Positions 25,391 through 33,897 of a stretch of 64,000 nucleotides of DNA are shown here, one piece after another. Positions within the stretch are counted from its first letter, which is position 1. Every line of letters begins with the position of its first letter. The translations under genes and the position numbers were made by a program. Under the pieces are notes generated by a model. It searched no databases, had not been told where the DNA came from, and was given only the letters and a program-made list of their open reading frames with translations. This DNA is from Nocardia bovistercoris (GTDB lineage Bacteria > Actinomycetota > Actinomycetes > Mycobacteriales > Mycobacteriaceae): NCBI RefSeq assembly GCF_015674855.1, contig NZ_JADMLG010000008.1, positions 334,797 through 398,796 of the forward strand. Direction: 5' to 3'.

Positions 25391-26656
25391 CTATTCCAAT
25401 TCTTCGAATGCTTCGCGACCCTTTTTGGGCGTAAAAACCGTTCCGCCACCGTTGTTCTCTACGATCAGTGCGCGTTTTACAGGATCCCAGTATCCCGCAC
25501 GGCCATTATCGAGGCCGTGTCGTTGTTCAGTTGGGATTTCACCATCCAAGACTTTTCGAACATATTCTGCTAATTCTGCGGGCGGTACGCCGGCGACGTA
25601 ATGCGTTCCATCACCTTGCTCGGCTCGACCATTCGCATGATCGGCGATTTTCTGTGCAGTCTCCTGCGTTATCGGATCGTCGCCTCCGAGGGTCGGGTGT
25701 GCCCCGCTGCTGTCGTCGTCGATGTTCGTGATGAGGATCGCCAGCCCCGCGATGGTCGCCAGCGCGCCGGTCCCGAGTGCCGCGGTGGTGAACGTGATTC
25801 CGCTGAGGCTTGTGAAGAACGAGCCGATCGCTCCTGCGACAGCCGTGGCCGCCGTGTCGAGGGTAGCGCCCTCCAGTGTCAGCGCTCGCGGGTTGCGGAT
25901 CAAGACTACCGAAACGGCGACCGCGACCGAAGCGCCGACGACGACGGCTGTGAACCCGGTATTGATGTCGGAACGCATGGCCGCGAGCGCAACTTGGTGA
26001 TTCGCGGTGGCGTCGGCGCAGTCGTTCGCGGCGAGGCGGATTTCGTCGGCGCTGGTCGCGAGGGTGCGAAGGTGCTCGGCCAGAAGTGGGATGTCGGGCG
26101 GTACGTCGGATCGGTAGCCGCGCTCCAGTCCATCGGCGACCAATCGAAGTCGGGAGCGTGCACCGAAAACGATGTCGTTGGTGGCGAAAGCCTTCCACGC
26201 CTTCGTCATGCGATCCAGCTTGTCGGTGTCCCCGTCCGGAATCTCGCCACCGGCGATCCGGGCGGTGACTTTGTCGTAGAAGTCCGGGAACTCGGATTCG
26301 AGTCCCCGGCTGTTGGCGCGGGACGAAGCCACACCGAGAACGACACCGGCCCCGTAGGGCAATTCGGAAGGAATCGTGCGTGGAAGCGAGGGCGCGACGC
26401 CCTTCGGATTGCGATTCGCCTTGTAGTTGGAGACCTCCCAGTTGTAGCCTGCCGCAATCAGAATGTCGCCGAAATGCTGTAGTGTCCGTGCGAAATTCGT
26501 CGCTACCAGTACGAAGGCGCCTGCCCGATCGTCGTAGCTCCTCGACCATGCCTTGACGGCTTGGTAGCTCCCTGCCATCCCGCTGGTTTCCAGCAGAACA
26601 GTCTGCAAAGGATTGTATGCGGCCTGGAATTGCGTCGATATTGCGTAGCACTCCAT
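25391..26656 (-). CDS. Second T7SS-type polymorphic toxin, orphan of its WXG100 partners
   Basis: The 421-residue protein shares its N-terminal half with the toxin at 4593: SYDDRAGAFVLVATNFARTLQHFGDILIAAGYNWE, then GEIPDGDTDKLDRMTKAWKAFATND, then helices before two hydrophobic hairpins (about 235-325). The C-terminal 90 residues are unrelated to that toxin and read HYVAGVPPAELAEYVRKVL, GRAGYWDPVKRALIVENNGGGTVFTP and KKGREAFEEL, a toxin-tail style seen in WXG100-linked effectors. The first ~15 residues of the homologous region appear missing and no WXG100 gene lies upstream. The toxic activity is unknown. Confidence 0.6.
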   Translation of the reverse strand: MECYAISTQFQAAYNPLQTVLLETSGMAGSYQAVKAWSRSYDDRAGAFVLVATNFARTLQHFGDILIAAGYNWEVSNYKANRNPKGVAPSLPRTIPSELPYGAGVVLGVASSRANSRGLESEFPDFYDKVTARIAGGEIPDGDTDKLDRMTKAWKAFATNDIVFGARSRLRLVADGLERGYRSDVPPDIPLLAEHLRTLATSADEIRLAANDCADATANHQVALAAMRSDINTGFTAVVVGASVAVAVSVVLIRNPRALTLEGATLDTAATAVAGAIGSFFTSLSGITFTTAALGTGALATIAGLAILITNIDDDSSGAHPTLGGDDPITQETAQKIADHANGRAEQGDGTHYVAGVPPAELAEYVRKVLDGEIPTEQRHGLDNGRAGYWDPVKRALIVENNGGGTVFTPKKGREAFEELE

Positions 26657-26824
26657 ATTCGGCTCAGGAGCGAAGCGGTGGCGTGTCGCACCTCGCTTTC
26701 GCGGCGGTATCGAGCCGAGCGGCGTGAGCGGGGACGAGCAAGCGCCGTCGAAACTGGCCTCGGCCAGTTGGCGGTCGGTCTGCTCGGGTGTCGATCGGCA
26801 CGTGAGGGTTCGGGTGGGAAAGCG

Positions 26825-26854
26825 CGAGCCCGGATCCTTGGGGATCCGGGCTCG
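26825..26854. terminator. etfD terminator
   Basis: Perfect 13-base arms CGAGCCCGGATCC (26825-26837) and its complement (26842-26854) around TTGG lie 17 bases beyond the etfD stop on the minus strand. Confidence 0.85.
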
Positions 26855-26870
26855 TTCAGTTGTGGAGTTA

Positions 26871-29800
26871 TCAGTTGCGGCGGCCAGGAGCCTTTGTGCC
26901 TGCCTTGAAGCCGAGGCCGCCTGGTTTGGCGGTCGGTGGCGCTATCGGGGTGGCGCCATTACCGTTGCCGTTCGACTCGGTGGTCGGTTCGGCCGAGTGG
27001 GTTTCGAGGGTCGACTCGGATTCGGCGGGTTCCGAAGGGGCCGAGTCGGACGGGGCGGGGGATTCGCTCGGGGTGGGCTCGGTGGTTGCGGTGGGGTCCT
27101 CGGAGGGGGTGGTGGGGGCTTTCGCCGCCGCTTCGGTGGGGGCGGGAGCATCTTCTTCCGCCGCCGCCGCGGGTTTGGCTCCGGGGGCCTTCGGCCCGGG
27201 GCGTTTGAAGCCGGACTTCATCGCCAGACCCTTCGCCGCCACCGTCGGCTTGACCTCGGTCGGAGCCGTGGTCTCGGTGGAAGCGGGTGTGCTTGAGGCG
27301 CTGGCCCCGGTGGAAGCGGCGGCTTCTGCATCCGATGCCGCGGTAGAGGTTTCCTCGGCAGATACCGCTCCGGGTGCTTTCGCGCCGGGGCGTTTGAAGC
27401 CGGACTTCATCGCCAGACCCTTCGCGGCGACCGTCGGCTTGACTTCGGCGGCGGCCGGTTCGGTATCGGGTGCTTCCGCGGGGGTGGGTTCGGCGGGGGT
27501 TTCGGCTGCCGGTGCTTTCGCTCCGGGTGCTTTGGCCGCACCCTTCATGCCCAGTCCGCCACCGGGAGCTTTCGCCTTGCCCTTCATGCCGAGGCCCTTG
27601 GCGGGTTCGGCGGCTGGAGCTTCGGTCGAGGTTTCAGCGGCGGGGGCTTTCGCGCCCGGCGCCTTCGCCGCGCCCTTCATGCCCAGACCGCCACCGGGTG
27701 CCTTGGCCGCGCCTTTCATGCCGAGGCCCTTGACAGGAGCCGCGGGGGTTTCGGCGGCGGTGGCTTTCGCACCGGGCGCCTTGGCCGCACCCTTCATCCC
27801 CAAACCCTTGGCGGGTGCGGGTTCGGCGGCGGGCGCCTTGGCGCCGGGTGCTTTCGCCGCGCCCCTCATGCCCAGACCCTTGGCAGGTGCGGACTCGGAC
27901 TCGGCGGCGGCGGGAGCTGTCGCGCCGGGTGCTTTGGCTGCGCCTTTCATGCCCAGTCCGCCACCGGGCGCTTTGCCGCCCTTCATGGCGAGACCACCAC
28001 CGGTGGGCGCGGCCTTCGCGGGTGCGGGCGACTCGGCCTGCTCGGCGATCGGTTCGGGCTCGGGTTCGGGTTCCGGTTCGGGCTCGGCCTTGGGCTGCTG
28101 GATCACCACCAGGTTCTCCGACAGCTTCGCGGCATCAACGCGGGTGATCGCGTCGAGCATGAGTTGCGCGACGTCGACCACCTCAACGCCTTCGCCCTCA
28201 CCTTTCTCCTGGCGCGCGGTGACACCGTCGGTGAGCATCACGCGGCAGAACGGGCAGCCGGTCGCGATCTTGCCCGGGGTCGCACCGGAACTGCCGGACA
28301 GGGTGTTCAGGCCCTCGTCCACGCGGTCGACGTTGATGCGCTTGCCGAGTTGTTCCTCCATCCACATGCGCGCACCACCGGCGCCACAGCACATGGAACG
28401 TTCACCGTGACGCGGCATCTCCACCAGCGTCGAACCGGAGGCGGCCATCAACTCACGCGGTGCGTTGTAGACCTTGTTGTGCCGACCCAGGTAGCAAGGG
28501 TCGTGGTAGGTGACGTTCTGGGTCACCGACGCCACCGGGATCAGCTTCTTCTGCCGCACTAGTCGGTTCAGCAGCTGCGTGTGGTGCACCACCTCGTAGT
28601 TGCCGCCGACCTGCGGGTACTCGTTGTTGAGCGCGTTGAAGCAGTGCGCGCAGGTGACCACGATCTTCTTCTTGCTCTGCTCGACACCGTCGAACACCGA
28701 GTTCAGCACCTCGATGTTCTGCGCGGCGAGCTGCTGGAACAGGAACTCGTTACCCGCACGCCGCGCCGAGTCGCCGGTGCAGGTCTCCTCCTGGCCGAGG
28801 ACCATGAATTTGGTGCCCGCGGTGGCGAGGAGTTCGGCGACGGCCTTGGTGGTCTTCTTGGCGCGGTCCTCGTAGGCGCCCGCGCAGCCGACCCAGAACA
28901 GGTATTCGTAGCCGTCGAACGAGTCGGCGTCCTTACCGAAGACCGGGATCTCGAAGTCCACCTCGTTGATCCAGTTCAGGCGGTCCTTGGCGTTCTGACC
29001 CCACGGATTGCCCTTGTTCTCCAGGTTCTTGAACAGACCGGCCAACTCGGACGGGAAATCCGATTCGATCAGCACCTGGTAGCGGCGCATGTCGATGATG
29101 TGGTCGACGTGTTCGATGTCGACCGGGCACTGTTCGACGCACGCGCCACAGGTGGTGCAGCTCCACAACACCTCGGGGTCGATGACACCGCTCACGTCCG
29201 CACCACCGACCAACGGCCGCTCGGCCTCGGCGCGCGCGGCCTCGGGAATCTCGGCCAGCTTCTGCTCGTCCGGCTTGCCTTCGGCGTCGATGAGCCCGAT
29301 CTCGTCACCACCCATGTCCTTACGCCCACCCGCAAGCAGGTAGGGCGCCTTGGCATAACCGTGGTCACGCAGCGACATGATCAACAGCTTCGGCGACAGC
29401 GGCTTACCGGTGTTCCACGCCGGACACTGCGACTGACAACGCCCGCACTCGGTACAGGTGGTGAAGTCCAGGATGCCTTTCCAGGAGAAGTCCTCGAACT
29501 TGCCCGCGCCGAGGGTGTCGGTATCGGGGTCGACGTTCTCCATGTCGAGGGCTTTGCCGCCGGACATCATCGGCTTGGCGGTGCCGAGCGCGACCCCGCC
29601 GTCGTCCTCACGCTTGAAGTAGATGTTCGGGAACGCCGCGAACCGATGCCACGCCACACCCCACGTGAGGTTGCGCCCGACCAGCAGCAGGAACAGGCTG
29701 CCCGACATCAGTTTGACGAAGGCGAACACCGAGATCAGCACGGCGCTCTCCGGCAGCAGTTTCGCGACCTGCATGGTGAAGAAGTCGGTGGCGGCGTTGG

Positions 29801-30347
29801 AGTGGTGGTAGGTGGCGATCTTGCCCGCCTTCACCAGGATCATGCCGAGGCCCTCGACGAGGACGATGGATTCGATCACGTACGCGGGGGCGAAGCGGGA
29901 ACCGCTGAAGCGGGACAGCCGGTCGGGGACGCGCGGGTGGTTGAGCTGGCGGATGACGATCAGCGTCACGATGCCGACCACGGTGCCGATGCCGAGGATT
30001 TCGTCCCACAGGTGGTAGAGCGCCCAGTCGCCGAAGATCGGCCAGTGGAATTCGGGGTCGAAGGTCTGGCCGTATGCCTCGAAGAACAGGATGAATCCGC
30101 CGAGGAAGCCGATCATGACGAGCCAGTGCGCCCAGCCGACGGTGCGGAACTTGTTCATCCTGGTGTGGGCGAGGAACTCGACGAGCATCTGCTTCAGGCG
30201 CGGGAAGAACGGCCGCCAGCGGTCGGGGGCGGACTGGCCGACCATGATGGTGCGCGCGATGCTGCGGACGCCGCCGAAGAACGACGCCCAACACAGGAGG
30301 CTGAGTATCGCCCCGATCGTGCCCAACGTCAGCGTCAGGGCATTCAT
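26871..30347 (-). CDS. etfD: EtfD-like iron-sulfur oxidoreductase with long repeat tail
   Basis: From ATG 30347 (GAAAGGTCGCGAC upstream) the protein has 1,158 residues. About six N-terminal membrane helices resemble the cytochrome b-type NarI fold. Two 4Fe-4S motifs follow (CTECGRCQSQCP and CTTCGACVEQCPV), then paired CCG-type segments (VGCAGAYEDRAK, HDPCYLGRHNK, CCGAGGARMW, GCPFCRVML). This matches mycobacterial Rv0338c (EtfD), the membrane oxidoreductase thought to take electrons from ETF during fatty-acid oxidation. The last ~400 residues are a Lys/Pro/Ala tail with 11 GL(G/A)(M/F)K or GLGMR units, far longer than in the 882-residue mycobacterial protein. The fadE pair nearby supports the role. 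Confidence 0.9.
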   Translation of the reverse strand: MNALTLTLGTIGAILSLLCWASFFGGVRSIARTIMVGQSAPDRWRPFFPRLKQMLVEFLAHTRMNKFRTVGWAHWLVMIGFLGGFILFFEAYGQTFDPEFHWPIFGDWALYHLWDEILGIGTVVGIVTLIVIRQLNHPRVPDRLSRFSGSRFAPAYVIESIVLVEGLGMILVKAGKIATYHHSNAATDFFTMQVAKLLPESAVLISVFAFVKLMSGSLFLLLVGRNLTWGVAWHRFAAFPNIYFKREDDGGVALGTAKPMMSGGKALDMENVDPDTDTLGAGKFEDFSWKGILDFTTCTECGRCQSQCPAWNTGKPLSPKLLIMSLRDHGYAKAPYLLAGGRKDMGGDEIGLIDAEGKPDEQKLAEIPEAARAEAERPLVGGADVSGVIDPEVLWSCTTCGACVEQCPVDIEHVDHIIDMRRYQVLIESDFPSELAGLFKNLENKGNPWGQNAKDRLNWINEVDFEIPVFGKDADSFDGYEYLFWVGCAGAYEDRAKKTTKAVAELLATAGTKFMVLGQEETCTGDSARRAGNEFLFQQLAAQNIEVLNSVFDGVEQSKKKIVVTCAHCFNALNNEYPQVGGNYEVVHHTQLLNRLVRQKKLIPVASVTQNVTYHDPCYLGRHNKVYNAPRELMAASGSTLVEMPRHGERSMCCGAGGARMWMEEQLGKRINVDRVDEGLNTLSGSSGATPGKIATGCPFCRVMLTDGVTARQEKGEGEGVEVVDVAQLMLDAITRVDAAKLSENLVVIQQPKAEPEPEPEPEPEPIAEQAESPAPAKAAPTGGGLAMKGGKAPGGGLGMKGAAKAPGATAPAAAESESAPAKGLGMRGAAKAPGAKAPAAEPAPAKGLGMKGAAKAPGAKATAAETPAAPVKGLGMKGAAKAPGGGLGMKGAAKAPGAKAPAAETSTEAPAAEPAKGLGMKGKAKAPGGGLGMKGAAKAPGAKAPAAETPAEPTPAEAPDTEPAAAEVKPTVAAKGLAMKSGFKRPGAKAPGAVSAEETSTAASDAEAAASTGASASSTPASTETTAPTEVKPTVAAKGLAMKSGFKRPGPKAPGAKPAAAAEEDAPAPTEAAAKAPTTPSEDPTATTEPTPSESPAPSDSAPSEPAESESTLETHSAEPTTESNGNGNGATPIAPPTAKPGGLGFKAGTKAPGRRN

Positions 30348-30431
30348 GTCGCGACCTTTCTTTCGAGGCAACACGAGCGTTCGAGGTCGGCGCGGACGCC
30401 GACTCGGTTGGCTCGTATCGTAACCGCCAGT

Positions 30432-30451
30432 AAGTTACTCACCGGTAACTT
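30432..30451. promoter_or_regulatory. Candidate TetR-type operator upstream of etfD
   Basis: AAGTTAC-TCACCG-GTAACTT is a perfect 7-base inverted repeat with a 6-base spacer, centred about 95 bases upstream of the etfD start. The TTAC-N6-GTAA form is typical of TetR-family operators controlling fatty-acid genes in actinobacteria (general knowledge); the regulator is not identified. Confidence 0.55.
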
Positions 30452-30534
30452 AATTGTCCATCGTACGATCGGGTTTTGGCTGCTATCCCCGTATGCTGCG
30501 GCTCGACTCGGAATTTACCTGTGAGGAATGTCAT

Positions 30535-30669
30535 ATGACAGAGTTCGGTCGGGGCGCGCCGCGAAGGGGTAACCGGCCCGTCGGGCGGTTCGTACGGGTG
30601 TATAAATTAGGGTCGCCTAACTGTCACTGCTGGGTAACGGTTCTCGCTAATCGGGGCGCATTCGATTAG
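30535..30669 (+). CDS. Possible small ORF (44 residues)
   Basis: The frame MTEFGRGAPRRGNRPVGRF... has a good GAGGA site 7 bases before ATG 30535 but no recognisable domain, and its 3' part covers a promoter-like region. It may be a leader peptide or chance. Confidence 0.25.
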   Translation: MTEFGRGAPRRGNRPVGRFVRVYKLGSPNCHCWVTVLANRGAFD

Positions 30670-30809
30670 GCTCGCGTCGTTCTGTTTGCTGTGCTTGTTT
30701 TCACACTGCTCGGGGAGAATCCGAATAGGGCCGACCACCTCTCGGATTGAATGAGCTCTCGCGTGTCGAAAACGAGCTGCGACAACCCTGATGATGGATT
30801 GGAAACTGA

Positions 30810-31526
30810 ATGAACCTCCGCAGGACCACCGCGGCGGCAGCCATGGTCATCGGTGCGATGACGGTGGCCATGGGCACCTCACACGCCGATACACCTCCGG
30901 CGCCCACCGCCGAACAAGCCATCAACTACTCGGTCAAGCTGGTGGACAAGACCGTTGTGGCGACCGTTCGTGGGGGGACTTTCGCGGTCACGCAGAAGGA
31001 CGGCGCGACGCCTGAGGCTCCCAAGGTCGACGTCGTCGACATCAAGGACGAGAAGGGCAACGTCGTGATGACGCTGCCCATGGAATTCGACGCCGCGGGC
31101 ACCCAGATCCCGGTGAAGTCGGAGCTGAAGAAAGACAGCACCGTCCTCGAGATCACCCCGGACAAGCCCGCGAACCTGCGCCTCGACTCGCCGGTCGCCG
31201 TCAAGCCGATCGCCTCGGCCGCGGAGAACCAGCGCGCGCAGAACGACTTCTCCTCCAAGTTCGGTATCGGCACCGCCATCGGCGGCTTCGTCGGCACCGC
31301 CATCGGCGCCACCATCGGCTGCCTGGTCACCCTGCCTGCGGGTTGCATCCCCGGCCTGGTGACCGGCGCGGGCGTCGGCGGCATCCTCGGCACCATCGCC
31401 ATCGGCGGCCCCACCCTGGTCGCCGCAGGCATCGAGCTCATCAACGTGATGAACGCTCCCGAGAACACCACCCAGTGGTCGGACAAGAAGGTGGAGGTCC
31501 CGGCCAAGCCGGAAGCCCCCAAGTAA
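30810..31526 (+). CDS. Secreted hypothetical protein, paralog of the protein at 8568
   Basis: The 238-residue protein has a signal peptide (MNLRRTTAAAAMVIGAMTVAMGTSHA, cleavage about residue 26). A beta-rich domain follows (INYSVKLVDKTVVATVRGGTFAV, VVMTLPMEFDAAGTQIPVKSELK). The C-terminus is a Gly-rich hydrophobic region (FGIGTAIGGFVGTAIGATIG, LVTGAGVGGILGTIAIGG) with two Cys (IGCLVTLPAGCIPG). It shares this layout with the 213-residue protein at 8568-9209. Function is unknown. GGAAACTGA upstream of ATG 30810 is a weak ribosome-binding site. A strong terminator follows the stop. Confidence 0.7.
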   Translation: MNLRRTTAAAAMVIGAMTVAMGTSHADTPPAPTAEQAINYSVKLVDKTVVATVRGGTFAVTQKDGATPEAPKVDVVDIKDEKGNVVMTLPMEFDAAGTQIPVKSELKKDSTVLEITPDKPANLRLDSPVAVKPIASAAENQRAQNDFSSKFGIGTAIGGFVGTAIGATIGCLVTLPAGCIPGLVTGAGVGGILGTIAIGGPTLVAAGIELINVMNAPENTTQWSDKKVEVPAKPEAPK

Positions 31527-31540
31527 TCCGTCCACAGCGC

Positions 31541-31576
31541 CGATCGGCCCGTTCCCGTTGGGGAGCGGGCCGATCG
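31541..31576. terminator. Bidirectional terminator
   Basis: CGATCGGCCCG (31541-31551) pairs with CGGGCCGATCG (31566-31576), and the inner CCC/GGG bases extend the stem. It lies between the convergent stops at 31526 and 31581. Confidence 0.85.
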
Positions 31577-31580
31577 ACGT

Positions 31581-32423
31581 TCAGGTGGACCGCAGCAGCC
31601 CGCGGAAGCCCGTCTCGCCCAGCGGCTTGCCCAGTGGGCCGAACGAGCGTTCGGCGATTTCGTAGGCGCCGTCCTCGCGCACGAGCAGCACGGTGCTCGC
31701 CCGCGTGCCGTGCTCGGTGCTGGCGATGAAACCCGCCGACAGCGCGCGTTCCATCTCGTGCGGCACCCCCGTATTCGGCAGCAACTCGTCGGGCGCCTGC
31801 GTGGAATCGGACAGCGCGTCGAAATAGCGTTCCACCGAGTCCGGCTCCGATTCCACGACCTTGCGCAGCGCAGCCATGCCCGCGCGCACTTTCGGCCAGG
31901 CCCGCGCCTCGAGTCCGGTGTCGGGACCGAGCCGTGACGAGGTGACGAACGGCGCGTTGGACAGGCCGTGGAATCCGGCGGACAACGGTCGGGGCCGGTC
32001 GCCCGCGCGGTTGGAATGCCACCACAGCGTCTCGAGGTCGGAGACGATCAGGTTGTATCCGTTGTAGTCGTCCGAGGCCGACGCGATGTCACGGACGTAC
32101 CGCTCGGGGAGGGGTTCGGCATCGGTGAGGAAATCCATGAGCAGCGCACCGCGTGAGCGCGCGTCGGCGCGGTCGTCGAGCGGATTGCGGACATTGGTGA
32201 CCGTCGCGAACCTGCCCGCGCTCGCCCGCAGCCCGAGCCAGGTGCCCGGCGGCCTGCCCGGTGCGCGGTCCCGCGCGCCGATGTCGCGGCCCGCGAGCAG
32301 ACCCGACACCTCAGGCCAGCGGCGCATCGACTCGGTCGGCCGGATGTAGTACTCGTCCCGGTTGGCGGCGACTATCAGCCGGTAGTCCGGATGCGCGCGC
32401 CAGCCGATCAACACCAAACACAT
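31581..32423 (-). CDS. NRDE (TANGO2-type) family protein
   Basis: The 280-residue protein begins MCLVLIGWRAHPDYRLIVAANRDEYY, with the Cys at position 2 and the NRDE motif that define the TANGO2/NRDE family. It also has GTWLGLRASAGRFATVTNVRNP and NGYNLIVSDLETLWWHSN. The Cys 2 could become an N-terminal nucleophile, as in Ntn hydrolases. The biochemical role is unsettled: heme or acyl-CoA handling has been proposed for eukaryotic TANGO2. It is cytoplasmic. It lies between the secreted hypothetical gene and the S1 peptidases. Confidence 0.85.
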   Translation of the reverse strand: MCLVLIGWRAHPDYRLIVAANRDEYYIRPTESMRRWPEVSGLLAGRDIGARDRAPGRPPGTWLGLRASAGRFATVTNVRNPLDDRADARSRGALLMDFLTDAEPLPERYVRDIASASDDYNGYNLIVSDLETLWWHSNRAGDRPRPLSAGFHGLSNAPFVTSSRLGPDTGLEARAWPKVRAGMAALRKVVESEPDSVERYFDALSDSTQAPDELLPNTGVPHEMERALSAGFIASTEHGTRASTVLLVREDGAYEIAERSFGPLGKPLGETGFRGLLRST

Positions 32424-32561
32424 GCGGTCCAGAGTGCCCGACGATCGCCGGGGCCGTCAGCGGATCGCTTCCCGTTCAGGCCGTGTAAGGGCGGCGGAAA
32501 CCCGCCATAGAACAGCGAAAAGGCCGACAGCCACAGCTGCCGGCCCTTCGAAGAGCGGATC

Positions 32562-33890
32562 TCACTCGGTGCGGACCCGCAGCCCCGGGTTGTCCGAGAG
32601 CACCACGCTGACCGGCTGCGCGAACAGCAACGGCACATCGCCGGTGAGCGCGCCGATCAGGTTCGGGATCTCGCAGATCGGGTAGTCGGCGACCGAGGAC
32701 GCGCTCGCGATGCCGAGCGCGAGACGGCCGCTGACCAGCGGGCCGCCGCTGTCGCCTGGCAGCGCACAGATGCCCGCGGAGAAGCTCTGGGTGAGTTCGC
32801 GGTCACCGACCAGGACGGTCTGATCGACGGCGTTCACCACGCCGCAGCTGAAGCCGGTGCGCGAACCCGACTTGCAGACCGGCGCGCCGACGACCGGGAT
32901 CGCGACGCCTTCGATGCGGATCGGAGCGGCATTGGGCACCCGAACGCCGTTGTTGGCGAAACGGTCCTTGGCCTGGTCGTTGATGCGCACGATCGAGTAG
33001 TCCTGCGATCCGAGCACCGACTTCTGGTAGACGCCGAGCGGGGCGCCTGGCTTCTCGCCCGCGAGCAGTTCGCGCACCGCCGTCGCGTTCTCGGTGCCCG
33101 CGGCCGGGATATCGGGATTGCAGTGTCCGGCGGTTATGTTGACCACGTTGCCGGAGCGGTCGGTGCCGTTGAACCCGAAGGAACAGCGCAGCGAACCGCG
33201 ACCCGCCGAGGAGATGAATCCGTCTCCGCCGGACAGCGATCCGTTGTAGATCTCGCCCGCGATCTCGCTCGCCTGCGGCAGCTGCTCGGCCCCGACCGGC
33301 GGTTTGGTGACGATCACCCGCGACGGGTCGACGAAGCTCGGCAACGGCAGTCCGGCCTGCTCGACCCGGACCGAGATGCTGTTGTTGACGGTGTCCACGA
33401 CAACGCCGCGCACCAGGGCGGAGACCGCGGCGGGCTGGCTGTCGAGCCAGCGCTCGAACGCCGTCTTCTCACCGCGCAGCGCCGCCTCGCTCTTGGCCAC
33501 GTTGCGGACCTCGTAGCCCGCCGCCTGCGCCGCCGCGCGCGCCTCGTCGGCGCCGGGGCCCTGGGTGAGGGCGACGACCGCCTTGCCGGAATCGTCGAGC
33601 CACGAACCCGCGAACACCTGCGGGTACTGCCGCTGGGCGTTGGTGGCGAAGGCGGCGATCTGCTGGGCGAGGTCGGCGCGGCGCAGGTACTCCTCGGGGG
33701 AGATCTTCAGATCGCGGGTGACCGCCGTGACGAGTTCGGCGGGAAGGTCGGGCGTCTGCGCCGGTTCGGCGTTCGCTACCGCCGCGGTGGGACCGAAGAG
33801 CAGGATCGCGGCGGAGGCGGCGATCACCGACTTCTTGACCCGTTTCCCTCGCGCGGCGGACCGGAACTGACCTTTACGTGGCAGGAGCAT
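32562..33890 (-). CDS. Secreted S1 (alpha-lytic-type) serine peptidase A
   Basis: From ATG 33890 the 442-residue preproprotein has a basic signal peptide (about 1-42), a long propeptide (about 50-205) and a trypsin-fold domain. The catalytic triad is His 256 (NITAGHC), Asp 297 (GSQDYSIV) and Ser 381 (LPGDSGGP). Cys pairs near RCSFGF...GHC and VCKSG...FSCG fit the alpha-lytic/streptogrisin pattern. The prodomain assists folding and is removed after export. It starts 8 bases after the end of the tandem paralog. GTG 33923 is an alternative start. Confidence 0.9.
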   Translation of the reverse strand: MLLPRKGQFRSAARGKRVKKSVIAASAAILLFGPTAAVANAEPAQTPDLPAELVTAVTRDLKISPEEYLRRADLAQQIAAFATNAQRQYPQVFAGSWLDDSGKAVVALTQGPGADEARAAAQAAGYEVRNVAKSEAALRGEKTAFERWLDSQPAAVSALVRGVVVDTVNNSISVRVEQAGLPLPSFVDPSRVIVTKPPVGAEQLPQASEIAGEIYNGSLSGGDGFISSAGRGSLRCSFGFNGTDRSGNVVNITAGHCNPDIPAAGTENATAVRELLAGEKPGAPLGVYQKSVLGSQDYSIVRINDQAKDRFANNGVRVPNAAPIRIEGVAIPVVGAPVCKSGSRTGFSCGVVNAVDQTVLVGDRELTQSFSAGICALPGDSGGPLVSGRLALGIASASSVADYPICEIPNLIGALTGDVPLLFAQPVSVVLSDNPGLRVRTE

Positions 33891-33897
33891 GCGGAAA

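Larger units (their letters stand above)
30348..30809. other. Regulatory intergenic region upstream of etfD and the DUF-like secreted gene
   Basis: Mostly non-coding. It holds the AAGTTAC palindrome (annotated separately), a small possible ORF and a second inverted repeat TTAGG-GTCG-CCTAA at 30607-30620. AT-richer patches at 30601-30680 likely carry the promoter of the gene at 30810. Confidence 0.4.

Noticed and set aside
28581..30524. 647-residue plus-strand frame opposite etfD
   Set aside because: Shadow of the etfD coding strand in high-GC DNA, rich in Val/Asp/Arg and without start signal or domain.
30607..30620. TTAGG-N4-CCTAA as an IdeR/DtxR iron box
   Set aside because: Palindrome spacing does not fit the 19-base iron-box consensus with an odd centre; only a short inverted repeat is supported.
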